From: Clostridia bacterium
Lineage (GTDB): Bacteria > Bacillota > Clostridia > Oscillospirales > Acutalibacteraceae
DNA length: 41,234 nt
Reading direction: 5' to 3'
NCBI GenBank assembly: GCA_017517865.1
Contig: JAFWYB010000045.1
Coordinates: 1-41,234 of the forward strand
Below the pieces are notes generated by a model. That model saw nothing but the letters and a program-made list of their open reading frames with translations, did not search any database and was not told the DNA's origin. Position 1 is the stretch's first letter. Every line of letters starts with the position of its first letter. Positions 31,913 to 41,032 of the stretch are shown one piece after another. The position numbers were made by a program, and so were the translations under genes.

Positions 31913-33523
31913 TTATGCCTTAACTGCTTGCGTAAGCTCGTTTTCCATAGCCTGCTCCTTCTGCTTCCTGTATTCGACAAGCTTTGCTTCAACGGCGTTT
32001 TCGTCAAATTTAAAGAAGAACATAGGTATAGCCTGAGCAATAAGAGCAATTGCACCCAAGGCTGTGAGCATAAAGAAAATTCCGTTGAGAAGGCCGGTGT
32101 AATTTATACCGTCGATAATATTTGCCTCTAAGGTTGATGAGATAAGAGGAATTCTTGCACCGTCGGTGATAGCCTCCATTTTTTCTGCATTGTAGCCGAG
32201 GTTGTCAATAATCTGAAGAACAACAACGTTGAACAGGGCTGCTGAAATTTTGTAAAGCAGACCCTTGAATGAATATACGGTAGCCTCGATTCTTTCGCCC
32301 GATTCCATTTCGATACTGTCTGTTACGTCGGCTATAATTGAGGTGAGAAGAACGACGCTCATACCGACGGGGAAGTTTGTAAAGAAACGGAGGAAAGCAT
32401 AAAGAATAAAGCCCGGAACAGTGTTATAGGGCACAACGTATATGCCTATTATGTAAACGACGATGTTTGCCAAAGCTCCGAGTAAGGACATCCATATCCA
32501 GAGCTGTTTTTTTGTAAGCTTCTTAAGAAGCGGCGGTACAACCAGCATTGAAAGCATATATGATATACCGCTCATAACCGAAAGAATGGTGGGGAGAATT
32601 GCTACCGCATCAATGTTGGGGTTTTTTCCTATGATGCCTTCAATAAAGCTGTTAATCTGATCCATGGGGAGAATACCGATGCAGTTCCAGCGTGCGAAAT
32701 ATGAAAGGAACATAGCACCGAGATTGATGATACCGCTGAAGAAAGCGGCAACGAGCAAGGCGAGAACTCTTTTGTCTTTCAGCATTCTCTTAAGGTTGGC
32801 TGACGACTTGGCTTTTTTAGGCGGGATGTAAACCTTTTCCCTGATGCCGAAGAAGGAGCCCATCATAATAGCAGCACCCATAAATGCGAAAATAGCAGCC
32901 GACCAGAAGTAGCCCATATCGGTCATATCCTTTTTACCGTTGCCTAACAGTCCTGCCATAGTCCAGATAAGAACGGAGGGAAGAATAGTGCCGAGTGAGC
33001 CTACTGTATTTGAAATCGAAACGGCTTTAACCCTTAAATCCTTCTGAGGAAAAACAAGGGGAGTAAGACTGTTTCGGGGAATTTCCATAGCTGTGTATGC
33101 GGTGATATAAACCATATACATAATGAGCATATAGATGAAATTACCTGCATTACCTAAATTGGTGCCGTCTGCAGTAATGATATTCCAGCTTTCGGGGAAT
33201 CTGACCGGCAAGAAAAGAAGTGCGGTAGTAATTGCAAACGGGATAGATATCCACAGAAGATAAGGTCTGCATTTGCCCCACTTTGTTCTGGTGCGCTCAA
33301 CAATCTGCCCCATAATGGGGTCGTTTACAGCGTCCCACACCTTTGTGCCTAAAAGTACGATTGATACGAGGCCCATGCTCAGCTTCAGAACGTCGGTCAT
33401 ATAAAAGTTGATTACCGTGTAAACTGTGCAGTCAATAAAGAAAAATCCGAGAGGTAAAAGTGAAAACGCAAGGATTTCCTTCCTCGTTGCATTTTTGATG
33501 TCTATTCTTCTGCTTCCGGTCAT
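31913..33523 (-). CDS. Glycoside-pentoside-hexuronide (GPH) cation symporter
   Basis: 536 aa membrane protein with about 12 helices. The GPH signature is clear in WDAVNDPIMGQIVERT followed by T-K-W-G-K-C-R-P-Y, together with MEIPRNSLTP and SGERIEATVYSF. The family brings in oligosaccharides, pentosides or glucuronides with Na+ or H+. As the only importer in the operon it defines the cluster's entry point, and the compound is probably a small glycoside. Confidence 0.95.
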   Translation of the reverse strand: MTGSRRIDIKNATRKEILAFSLLPLGFFFIDCTVYTVINFYMTDVLKLSMGLVSIVLLGTKVWDAVNDPIMGQIVERTRTKWGKCRPYLLWISIPFAITTALLFLPVRFPESWNIITADGTNLGNAGNFIYMLIMYMVYITAYTAMEIPRNSLTPLVFPQKDLRVKAVSISNTVGSLGTILPSVLIWTMAGLLGNGKKDMTDMGYFWSAAIFAFMGAAIMMGSFFGIREKVYIPPKKAKSSANLKRMLKDKRVLALLVAAFFSGIINLGAMFLSYFARWNCIGILPMDQINSFIEGIIGKNPNIDAVAILPTILSVMSGISYMLSMLVVPPLLKKLTKKQLWIWMSLLGALANIVVYIIGIYVVPYNTVPGFILYAFLRFFTNFPVGMSVVLLTSIIADVTDSIEMESGERIEATVYSFKGLLYKISAALFNVVVLQIIDNLGYNAEKMEAITDGARIPLISSTLEANIIDGINYTGLLNGIFFMLTALGAIALIAQAIPMFFFKFDENAVEAKLVEYRKQKEQAMENELTQAVKA

Positions 33524-33535
33524 GTGTCTTTCTCC

Positions 33536-35323
33536 TTACATATCGTTTTCGTTTATTTCGTTCAGGTATTGCTCAAAGGGCTTTTGCCCGTAAGGTACGG
33601 GTGAAACCTTTATGAATTCTGCCTTGCCGTCTTTTGTGACAGTAAGATAATCTCTGTAATAAGGCCTTTCTTCTGCCGTTTTGCCGTCTTTTATAAATAC
33701 CGCACCGCCGCGGCTGCCTGTTTCGGGGCATTCTGCTATTACAGCTTCAAGCAGCGCTTTCATACTGATGAGCATATCCTTGTCGCGGTAGTAGTCATAA
33801 AGGCTTTTATGCTTTTCAGGATAAGAAGCGACGGCTTCGTTTATTTTGCCCAAAAGAGCCGCACAGCCCTCATAATCTCTTCTGAAGGAAGCGACCCTGC
33901 TCATTTCGGCTTTGAAATGAGCATAGCTTATGCTTTCGTCAACGGTAAAATCAGCTTCGTCATTGCTGAAAGCATCAAAAGTTCTTTCGTCAGAAAAGCC
34001 GTCGGCTTTATCGGCTATATGTCTTGCACAGACAAGCCCGCTTACCTGGGTATCGTTAAGTGCAGAGCCACCCGGCCTTGATAAACCGAACGTGCCTGCT
34101 GCTTCTCCGATAACATAAAGGCCTTTGATATCACTTTCAAAGTTGCAGTCGGTATAAACGCCGCCGTTGTTATGCTGAGCACATACTGCAATACGAAGCA
34201 TATCCGTTTCAAGGCTGAGACCCTGACGCAGATAAACGTCAATGGCCTTGCTGTTAAGCTTTTTAAGCCTTTCAAAGGGTGTATCGGCCATACATCCGGT
34301 TGAATTTATGTAATCCTTTGCTTCATCACACAGATTTTCAAAGCTGAAATGAGCAGGATTTTTTCTGTAATCCAGATAAACTCTTCTGCCCTTATCGGTT
34401 TCGCTGTGTACGGCAAAATCTATCTGTGAGCTTCCCTTTGCTCTGCCGTAAGAGAAGGGCCACTGATAACCCTTAAGGAAAACGAAGCTGTAGGCCTCAT
34501 TTATATCTTTAAAATAATCACATAAAAATTCGTATTCGTTACCGTTTTTATCTATACTGACAAAACGGGGGATAACCTGCATAAAGCTTCCCGAAACATT
34601 CCAACGGAAATCCACCGAAGCCATACCGTATTGCCATTGGGTGAAATTACACATTCTTACTCCTGCCTCAAGCAATACGCCCGTCATACCGTGCTGTGAG
34701 GCGGGATAAACGGAATTCTCATAAATGCAGGCAGGGGCACCCGTGGCGCATATTACATTTTCGGCAAAAATGTTTTCGGTTTTGTCCGTCACGGTGTCCA
34801 GCACCTTCACACCGTAGGCCTTGCCGTTACGGGTAAGAATTTCTGTTACAAGCTTATTGTCAAAAAGAGGAGTTTTGTTTCTTTCAAGAACAACCCTTTC
34901 AAGCTTTTCCGTCATTATTTTTGATGTAAGGGGACCTACCGAGGTTGCCCTTACCGTATCGTCGTGATCGGTTTTGTATCCCGGGTAGCCGCCGTAGGAA
35001 TCTTTGGGGAAATTTACTCCGTATTCGCACAGACGAAGAAAGCAGTGCTGACTGTTTACGGCTTCAAGATACATCTTTTCTCCGTCACAGCAGCCGCCCG
35101 AAAACATATCGGATGCCATCTTGTAGGGGCTGTCGGAAGTAAAGCCGTCCATTGAAAGCTTATAATAAGTCTGCTTATCACTTCCCGTGTTTCTTGATGT
35201 GCCCGAAAGGCGGTTTTCCGTAACTATGGCAATATTATCTACGCCTTCTTTGTAAAGCCGGTCCGCACATCCGTAGGCCGCTGCACCGCTGCCGATTATA
35301 AGAGCCTTATATATTTTTCTCAT
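33536..35323 (-). CDS. FAD-dependent oxidoreductase, fumarate reductase / succinate dehydrogenase flavoprotein type
   Basis: 595 aa. N-terminal FAD fold ALIIGSGAAAYGCADRL; the family motifs CAQHNNGGVYTD and GEAAGTFGLSRPGGSALND lie at about 385-430; a C-terminal helical domain completes the usual layout. The start overlaps the SDR stop by 4 bases (ATGA). No SdhB/iron-sulfur partner or membrane anchor gene is present, so it is likely a soluble reductase or oxidase of a C-C bond rather than a respiratory enzyme. Related soluble members include tetrahydrodaidzein reductase and L-aspartate oxidase. Substrate unknown. Confidence 0.88.
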   Translation of the reverse strand: MRKIYKALIIGSGAAAYGCADRLYKEGVDNIAIVTENRLSGTSRNTGSDKQTYYKLSMDGFTSDSPYKMASDMFSGGCCDGEKMYLEAVNSQHCFLRLCEYGVNFPKDSYGGYPGYKTDHDDTVRATSVGPLTSKIMTEKLERVVLERNKTPLFDNKLVTEILTRNGKAYGVKVLDTVTDKTENIFAENVICATGAPACIYENSVYPASQHGMTGVLLEAGVRMCNFTQWQYGMASVDFRWNVSGSFMQVIPRFVSIDKNGNEYEFLCDYFKDINEAYSFVFLKGYQWPFSYGRAKGSSQIDFAVHSETDKGRRVYLDYRKNPAHFSFENLCDEAKDYINSTGCMADTPFERLKKLNSKAIDVYLRQGLSLETDMLRIAVCAQHNNGGVYTDCNFESDIKGLYVIGEAAGTFGLSRPGGSALNDTQVSGLVCARHIADKADGFSDERTFDAFSNDEADFTVDESISYAHFKAEMSRVASFRRDYEGCAALLGKINEAVASYPEKHKSLYDYYRDKDMLISMKALLEAVIAECPETGSRGGAVFIKDGKTAEERPYYRDYLTVTKDGKAEFIKVSPVPYGQKPFEQYLNEINENDM

Positions 35324-36057
35324 AAGCGCCTCACATTAAATCCGCCGTCACAGTCTATAACCGTTCCCGTGCAGAAATCAAAGTTGCCCTCTGCAACGGA
35401 AACAACACACCTTGCAACATCCTCGGGTCTGCCCATTCTGTTTATGGGGGTTATGCCCTCTGCTATAAGCTTTTCGTATTTTTCTTTGACCCCGGCTGTC
35501 ATATCCGTTTCGATTATGCCGGGCCTTATTTCAATTACACTTACACCGTACTCTGCAAGTCTTGCGGCAAAAAGCTTCGTTATCATTGAAATGCCTGCTT
35601 TTGAAATGCAGTATTCTCCACGGTTTACTGAGGCGGTATAAGCTGACACGGATGAGATGTTTACTATTCTTGATGCGTTGCTTTTAATCAGCAGGGGAGT
35701 AAGCTCCTGAGTTACGAAAAATGTACCCTTGAGATTTATGTCTGTAATATAATCGAAATCCTCGGGAGAGATTTCAAGTATATCCTTTCTTTCCTTCGGT
35801 GCCACACCTGCATTGTTTACAAGAAGGTCAAGCCTGCCGAAGCTTTCTTCCACGAACAAGGCGAGATTTTTGCGACCCTCTTCCTTTGAAATATCGCAGG
35901 GCACAAAAAGCACCCTTCCGTTATATGCTTTTTCAAGCTCTTTGGTTTCTTCGCCCTTGTTTCTTGCCGTAACAATAACGGTAAAGCCCTTTTTCAGCAG
36001 TGCTTCGGCAATTCCCTTGCCTATGCCTCTGCTGCCGCCGGTTACAACTGCAACCAT
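35320..36057 (-). CDS. Short-chain dehydrogenase/reductase (SDR)
   Basis: 245 aa from ATG 36057 (AAGGTG six bases upstream; a GTG at 36066 lies on that site). NAD(P) loop TGGSRGIGKGIA, NNAGVAP, catalytic Ser in ISSVSA and YCISK as the Y-x3-K motif, PGIIETDM after it. A classical SDR that interconverts a hydroxyl and a ketone. Tightly coupled to the flavoprotein downstream (overlap) and to the OYE-type gene upstream (10-base gap), so the three probably carry out consecutive redox steps on one compound. Confidence 0.95.
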   Translation of the reverse strand: MVAVVTGGSRGIGKGIAEALLKKGFTVIVTARNKGEETKELEKAYNGRVLFVPCDISKEEGRKNLALFVEESFGRLDLLVNNAGVAPKERKDILEISPEDFDYITDINLKGTFFVTQELTPLLIKSNASRIVNISSVSAYTASVNRGEYCISKAGISMITKLFAARLAEYGVSVIEIRPGIIETDMTAGVKEKYEKLIAEGITPINRMGRPEDVARCVVSVAEGNFDFCTGTVIDCDGGFNVRRL

Positions 36058-36067
36058 AAATTTCACC

Positions 36068-37291
36068 TTATTTCTTCATTACATATTTCTGATAGTAGGG
36101 CATATAGCATTCACTGTCTCTTATTACACAGCCCGAAACGGTACCTGCTCTCATAAGCTCTGAGCATTTGCTGCATTTGATACACACCTTGCTCTTGTCA
36201 AGTGCACCCGTTTCAAGATAATCCTTATAGAAGGTGGGGTAAGCAAAGGTCATTCTGCCGAAGCCCGCAAAATCACCTACACCTTCAGAAAGCAGCTTTT
36301 CCGCATACTCCGTTGCAGCTTCACCGGGATATGTAAGAGCCGAAACAACAAACTTCATATCGGGGAAGGCTGAGGTGATTTCCTTTGTTACGCCGTAAAC
36401 TCTCTTCATACCGATGCTGCCGTCCTCGGGAGCTTTGACAGCGTAGGGTCTGTTGGTGTGGGGAATGAGATAGGGGTTACCTATTGTGAGATTTACAAGC
36501 TCTATGCCTTTTTCCTTAAGCTTTGCAATTATCTGCTTTGTTTCTTTAAGGTCAATTTCTCCTTTTTCGTTTACACCGTAACCGTAGCCGTAGGGAAAGC
36601 AGTCGCAGGAATTGAGTCTGGTGGTGACGAAGGCCTTATCACCTACAGCCTCTTTGACTGCATCGATACAGTCGAAATAAAGCCTTGTTCTGTTTTCAAA
36701 TGAGCCGCCGTATCTGCCCTCACGGTTATATGCACTCAAAAATTCATTGAAAAGATAGCCGTGACAGCACTTTACGTCCATGCCGTCAAAGCCTGCTTCA
36801 AGGGCGAGCTTTGCAGCTTTTTTATACATAGCGGGAATTGTGTCAAGATATTCATCTGTGGCAATAACAAAGGGCTGCTCTTCCTTACCTTTCTCCCAAA
36901 GCTCGTTGCGGTAAGCAACTATAGGCTCGGGAGTGCCCTTTGGCTTACTGTATCTGCCGCTATGTGTAAGCTGAACTATAACAAGAGGCTCAAAGCCGTT
37001 AAGCTTTTCGGATTTTTTCTTGATTTCGGCAACGAGATTTCTGAAGCTTTCAAAGGTGCTTTCGTTTATATAAAGCTGCCGCGGATTAGCTCTGCCCTCG
37101 TTACATACGGCAGTTGCCTCAAACCATATAACTCCGGGTGCGCCTTCAACGAAACGGAGATATCTGCGTTTCGTCAGCTCGTCAATTGCACCGTCTGCGG
37201 TGCCGTCGCAACCTTCCATAGGTTGAAAAAGAACTCGGTTGCGGACTTCTTTGCCGTATATGTCGGTTTTATCTGAAAGAGAAATTTGCAT
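36068..37291 (-). CDS. NADH:flavin oxidoreductase, Old Yellow Enzyme family, with C-terminal Cys cluster
   Basis: 407 aa. The FMN barrel covers about 1-360: VLFQPMEGCDG, VIVQLTHSGR, HGYLFNEFLS, RYGGSFENR. It ends in C-x2-C-x2-C-x11-C (VCIKCSKCSEL...SGC), close to the [4Fe-4S] site of 2-enoate-reductase-type enzymes, which is usually C-x2-C-x3-C-x11-C. The large C-terminal FAD/NAD domain of BaiCD, 2-enoate reductase and daidzein reductase is missing, so it would need an external electron donor or bind NADH directly. First gene of the eight-gene minus operon. Confidence 0.9.
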   Translation of the reverse strand: MQISLSDKTDIYGKEVRNRVLFQPMEGCDGTADGAIDELTKRRYLRFVEGAPGVIWFEATAVCNEGRANPRQLYINESTFESFRNLVAEIKKKSEKLNGFEPLVIVQLTHSGRYSKPKGTPEPIVAYRNELWEKGKEEQPFVIATDEYLDTIPAMYKKAAKLALEAGFDGMDVKCCHGYLFNEFLSAYNREGRYGGSFENRTRLYFDCIDAVKEAVGDKAFVTTRLNSCDCFPYGYGYGVNEKGEIDLKETKQIIAKLKEKGIELVNLTIGNPYLIPHTNRPYAVKAPEDGSIGMKRVYGVTKEITSAFPDMKFVVSALTYPGEAATEYAEKLLSEGVGDFAGFGRMTFAYPTFYKDYLETGALDKSKVCIKCSKCSELMRAGTVSGCVIRDSECYMPYYQKYVMKK

Positions 37292-37321
37292 AACATCATT
37301 CCTTTTGCTGTTGTCTCGATT

Positions 37322-37372
37322 ATTTTACCATTTAGATGAAAAAAATACAATATTAAAATGAGATTTTGTATT
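37322..37372. promoter_or_regulatory. Promoter of the eight-gene minus operon with adjoining dyad
   Basis: Minus strand: TTGTAT (37350-37345), 17-base spacer, TAAAAT (37327-37322) with TGG extension. The -35 is one arm of a perfect dyad, AATACAA 37344-37350 and TTGTATT 37366-37372, whose other arm faces the divergent dehydrogenase gene. One regulator could govern both; none is encoded nearby. Confidence 0.65.
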
Positions 37373-37437
37373 GTTTATATAAATAAAATGTGATAAGCTT
37401 TACACATAATGAAAAAGTCAAAAAGGTTGGAAGAAAA

Positions 37438-38433
37438 ATGAAAATAGCGCTTTTCGGAACAAATCAGAGACAGTTTTCCAAGGTATACACCCCCGAGGTT
37501 TTAAAAAAGCTCGGTGAATACGGTGAGCTTTCGCCGAAAATAAATAAAAAGAATCTCAGTGAAAACAAGGCTTTTCTTTCAGAATGTGAAATTGCCTTTG
37601 CTACCTGGGGTATGCCGAAATTCACTAAGGAAGAAATAAAAGAATATATGCCGAAACTGAAAGCCGTGTTTTATTCGGCAGGTACGGTTCAGTATTTTGC
37701 AAGACCGTTTCTCGAAAGCGGAATAAAGGTTTTCAGCGCCTTTGCCGCCAATGCGGTTCCCGTTGCCGAATATACCTTTGCACAGATTACACTTGCATCA
37801 AAGGGTTATTTTCAGTCGGCAAAATGTTACCGTACACTTCTGCCCCGTTCATTTGCTTTTGCAAATTCATCACCGGGTAATTTCAAATGCAAGGTCGGTC
37901 TTGTGGGCCTTGGAGCTATCGGTCAGGCTGTTGCAAAAAAGCTAAGGTCGCTTGATGTTGAGGTTTATGCCTACGACCTTTTTGTCAGTCAGGAAAAGGC
38001 AGATGAATTTGGCGTGAAGCTTATCGGGTTAGAGGAGCTTTTCAGCACCTGTGATGTTATCAGTAATCATCTTGCAAATAAGCCTGAACTTAAAAACGTA
38101 TTTAACCGTAAGCTTTTCAGCAAAATGAAAAAGCACTCCACCTTTATAAATACAGGCAGAGGGGCACAGGTTTCAGAATATTCACTCGCTTTAACGCTGA
38201 TTATGCATCCGTCAATAACCTTCGTTGCAGACGTTATTAAGAATGAATATTTCCCATATATCAATCCTCTTTTCTGGTGTCCTAATGCTATACTTACTCC
38301 TCATATTGCAGGCAGTACGGGTAATGAACCCCAGAGAATGGCTTATTATATGACGGAAGAGCTGGAACGCTTCATTAAAGGTGAGCAGACGGAATATGAA
38401 GTCACACTTGAGGCGTTGGAAAAAATGGCGTGA
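37438..38433 (+). CDS. D-2-hydroxyacid dehydrogenase family protein
   Basis: 331 aa from ATG 37438; the upstream ATG at 37390 has no ribosome site. NAD fold GLVGLGAIGQAVAKKL, the Arg of FINTGRGAQ, the acidic ADV...NEY segment and the His of LTPHIAGSTG give the full R-E-H catalytic set. Enzymes of this family reduce 2-keto acids or oxidise 2-hydroxy acids with NAD(P)H. Divergent from the glycoside/redox operon and sharing its control region, so it probably takes part in the same pathway, perhaps on an acid from the lyase branch (inference). Confidence 0.9.
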   Translation: MKIALFGTNQRQFSKVYTPEVLKKLGEYGELSPKINKKNLSENKAFLSECEIAFATWGMPKFTKEEIKEYMPKLKAVFYSAGTVQYFARPFLESGIKVFSAFAANAVPVAEYTFAQITLASKGYFQSAKCYRTLLPRSFAFANSSPGNFKCKVGLVGLGAIGQAVAKKLRSLDVEVYAYDLFVSQEKADEFGVKLIGLEELFSTCDVISNHLANKPELKNVFNRKLFSKMKKHSTFINTGRGAQVSEYSLALTLIMHPSITFVADVIKNEYFPYINPLFWCPNAILTPHIAGSTGNEPQRMAYYMTEELERFIKGEQTEYEVTLEALEKMA

Positions 38434-38459
38434 TGCTGAAGCGCTACACTTTCATTACG

Positions 38460-38495
38460 GGGCAGGGCTTTCTTTTCTCAGAGAAGTTCCTGCCC
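38460..38495. terminator. Hairpin between the dehydrogenase and methyltransferase genes
   Basis: GGGCAGG 38460-38466 pairs with CCTGCCC 38489-38495, and TTCTC/GAGAA pair inside. Followed by GAAAACC, not a T run, so it may stabilise or weakly attenuate the transcript. Confidence 0.4.
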
Positions 38496-38527
38496 GAAAA
38501 CCTATAAAGCACAAAGCAGGAGGAAAT

Positions 38528-39349
38528 ATGAGCAGCATAACAGAAATAACAGATTTTTTTGCACCTGAGCTTGACGTATATGCACGCCTTACAGAAAATC
38601 AGCTTTTAAACAGAGAATTCCCCGAAAAGGGAATGTTTATAGCGGAAAGCCCCAAGGTTATAGGAAGAGCTCTTGACGCGGGCTATGAGCCGATATCATG
38701 CCTTATGGAAAAGAGCCACATTGAGGGGGAGGGGAAGCAGATTCTTGCCAGAATAAAGGATGTGCCCGTTTTTTGTGCCGAGTCCGATGTTCTGACACAG
38801 CTTACAGGCTTTAAGCTTACAAGAGGTATGCTGTGTGCAATGAAGCGCAGACCCTTGCCTGCGGTTAAAGAAATCTGCGAAAACAAAAACAGAATAGTAA
38901 TACTCGACAGAGTAATGAACCCGACCAACGTGGGTGCAATAATCCGTTCTGCCGCCGCACTCGGAATGGATGCAGTGCTTCTGACACCCGGATGCTCCGA
39001 TCCCTTATACCGACGTGCCGCAAGGGTAAGCATGGGTACGGTATTTCAGATTGAGTGGACCTTTTTATCCGGTGACGGCTTCGATGAAATCAAGGATCTC
39101 GGCTTCAAAACCGTAGCTATGGCGCTTAAGGAAAACTCGCTTTCTGTTGATGATCCGAGGCTTACGGCTGAAAAGAAGCTTGCTGTTGTTATGGGCACGG
39201 AGGGTGACGGACTTTCCGATAAAACCATATCCGCTTGTGATTACACGGTTAAAATCCCTATGTGTCACGGTGTTGATTCACTTAACGTTGCTGCCGCTTC
39301 TGCGGTTGCCTTCTATCAATTCGGTAAATCACAGGTCAGAGAGGAGTAA
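38528..39349 (+). CDS. TrmH/SpoU family RNA 2'-O-methyltransferase
   Basis: 273 aa from ATG 38528 behind AGGAGG; the longer open frame to 38381 overlaps the dehydrogenase. The three SpoU motifs are present: NPTNVGAIIRSAAALG, VVMGTEGDGLSD and IPMCHGVDSLNVAAAS, forming the knotted SAM site. The N-terminal 100 residues match the substrate-binding domain seen in RlmB-like enzymes. It would methylate a ribose in rRNA or tRNA; the position is unknown. Housekeeping in type and not linked in function to the metabolic clusters. Confidence 0.93.
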   Translation: MSSITEITDFFAPELDVYARLTENQLLNREFPEKGMFIAESPKVIGRALDAGYEPISCLMEKSHIEGEGKQILARIKDVPVFCAESDVLTQLTGFKLTRGMLCAMKRRPLPAVKEICENKNRIVILDRVMNPTNVGAIIRSAAALGMDAVLLTPGCSDPLYRRAARVSMGTVFQIEWTFLSGDGFDEIKDLGFKTVAMALKENSLSVDDPRLTAEKKLAVVMGTEGDGLSDKTISACDYTVKIPMCHGVDSLNVAAASAVAFYQFGKSQVREE

Positions 39350-39355
39350 TGTTTG

Positions 39356-39384
39356 TTGACAATCTGTTAGTTTTGATATATAAT
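39356..39384 (+). promoter_or_regulatory. Consensus sigma-A promoter
   Basis: TTGACA 39356-39361, 17-base spacer, TATAAT 39379-39384, ahead of the exported LCAT-like gene. Both hexamers are perfect, so expression should be high. Confidence 0.9.
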
Positions 39385-39413
39385 TGTTTGGAATTTATAA
39401 GGAGGTGTCATCT

Positions 39414-41012
39414 ATGAAAAAAGTTATATCCGTTTTATTGTGTGTGCTTTTCCTTTTTTCCGCTTTTGCTTTTGCGGCGGTTGCTGCCGAAAATGCAGAA
39501 AAGAGCGATATTCCCGTAATTTACATTAAGGGCAGAAACAACAGAACTATTTTAAAGGCAGACGGAACTCCCGCAGCCAATGCCAAGGAGCTTGACAGGC
39601 TTGAATACATCAGCAATGTTGCAGGTCCTGTGCTTGAGGAGTTTGCAAAGGCTTATATAACTGACGATTACAGCGACTGGATGGATGCACTTGTAGACTC
39701 AATTGCACCGATTTATGATGACTGGCGTCTTGACCCGGACGGAACTGCAACCGAGGTAGGCTCATATATTAACTGGGACCCTGCTACCTGCAGCATAAAG
39801 AAAAAGACCTCGGACTACGGAATAATGGATTATATGTTCTATTATGACTGGCGTCTCAGTCCCTTTGATGTTGCCGATCAGCTTGATACTTACATTGAAA
39901 GAGTGTGCAAGGTGACAGGTCATGATAAGGTTAATATTCATGCCCGCTGTCTTGGCGCGAACTTTGCCATGGCTTATATTTATAACAGCCATACAGGTGA
40001 ATACGATCACGAATTCCGTGTATCAGGTCTTGTGCTTAATACATCGGCACTTGCAGGTTATATTTCAGCAGGTGCGCTTTTCTCAAATAAAATTCTCTTT
40101 GACCCCGATGTTATTGATCAATATGCTTCCTTCCACGGCAATGACGCATTTGATGACCCTCTGTATAATACAATTCTCACAACGATGGTATCTGTATGCA
40201 ATATGGCAAAAATCCTCGGCTGGGGTACCGAGATGATTGAAGAAATATACGGTAAGGTCGGCGATGAGCTTATTCCGAGAATTATTATGGCTTCCTACGG
40301 CGGCTTCCCCTCATACTGGAGTATGATAAGTGACAGCTATTTTGATGAGGCAAAGGCGGCTGTTTTTTATAATGAAGAGCTTGAAGAAAAATATGCAGGT
40401 CTTATTGAAAGAGCAGACGAGTATCACGAAAAGCTCGGCAAGGTTAATAAAGAAACGGGCTACACCGGCTATGAACAGCTTATTCTCGACTGTAAGCAGG
40501 CTCACGGAATGAGTACTGCTGTTATCGCAAAATACGGAAGGCCCTTTATTCCCGTTATTGAAAATTCAAACATCACGGGCGATGGAAGAGGCACCGCAGA
40601 AGAGCTTTCATTAGGTGCAACCTGCACGACAATTGACGAAACCTTCTCAGAGGAATATCTTGCCGAGGCCAGGGAAAAGGGCACGGATAAGTATATTTCA
40701 AAGGATCTTACGGTTGATGCCTCAACCTGCCTTTTACCCGATACTACCTGGTTTGCAAAGGGTCTGGCACACGAGGATTGGCCCGAGGAACATCACAACC
40801 TTGCAATCAGATTCTTTAACAGTAAGGGCGAGCTTACCGTATGGAATGAGGAAGCAGTTCCGGCACAGTTTGTTGAATATGACGAGTCGGGAGAAGGCTT
40901 TACCGAGGTTGAAGAGCCCTCAGGCAGCGGATGGACTGACAGCAAGTTCGGTATTCTTTACAAGTTCATTAAGATGGTTATTGAAGTGTTGGTAAGACTC
41001 TTCACAAAATAA
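39414..41012 (+). CDS. Exported LCAT-like alpha/beta-hydrolase-fold protein with Cys at the nucleophile site
   Basis: 532 aa from ATG 39414, 8 bases after AAGGAGG. A signal peptide (residues 1 to about 25, ending AAVAA) sends it out of the cell. The stretch MFYYDWRLSP followed by an amphipathic helix and VNIHARCLGANFA matches the lecithin-cholesterol acyltransferase / lipase pattern of Y-D-W-R and then V-x-x-S-H-S-M-G-G. Here His and Ser are replaced by R178 and C179. The last 20 residues (GILYKFIKMVIEVLVRLF) are an amphipathic or membrane helix. Either a Cys-dependent acyltransferase or hydrolase, or a protein that has lost activity. Single-gene transcript with a perfect promoter. Confidence 0.75.
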   Translation: MKKVISVLLCVLFLFSAFAFAAVAAENAEKSDIPVIYIKGRNNRTILKADGTPAANAKELDRLEYISNVAGPVLEEFAKAYITDDYSDWMDALVDSIAPIYDDWRLDPDGTATEVGSYINWDPATCSIKKKTSDYGIMDYMFYYDWRLSPFDVADQLDTYIERVCKVTGHDKVNIHARCLGANFAMAYIYNSHTGEYDHEFRVSGLVLNTSALAGYISAGALFSNKILFDPDVIDQYASFHGNDAFDDPLYNTILTTMVSVCNMAKILGWGTEMIEEIYGKVGDELIPRIIMASYGGFPSYWSMISDSYFDEAKAAVFYNEELEEKYAGLIERADEYHEKLGKVNKETGYTGYEQLILDCKQAHGMSTAVIAKYGRPFIPVIENSNITGDGRGTAEELSLGATCTTIDETFSEEYLAEAREKGTDKYISKDLTVDASTCLLPDTTWFAKGLAHEDWPEEHHNLAIRFFNSKGELTVWNEEAVPAQFVEYDESGEGFTEVEEPSGSGWTDSKFGILYKFIKMVIEVLVRLFTK

Positions 41013-41032
41013 AGTAAAATAAATATCCGCTT

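Noticed and set aside
36068-37291. Naming the OYE gene as daidzein reductase or BaiCD
   Set aside because: It lacks the C-terminal FAD/NAD domain of both and the Cys spacing differs; only the family is supported.
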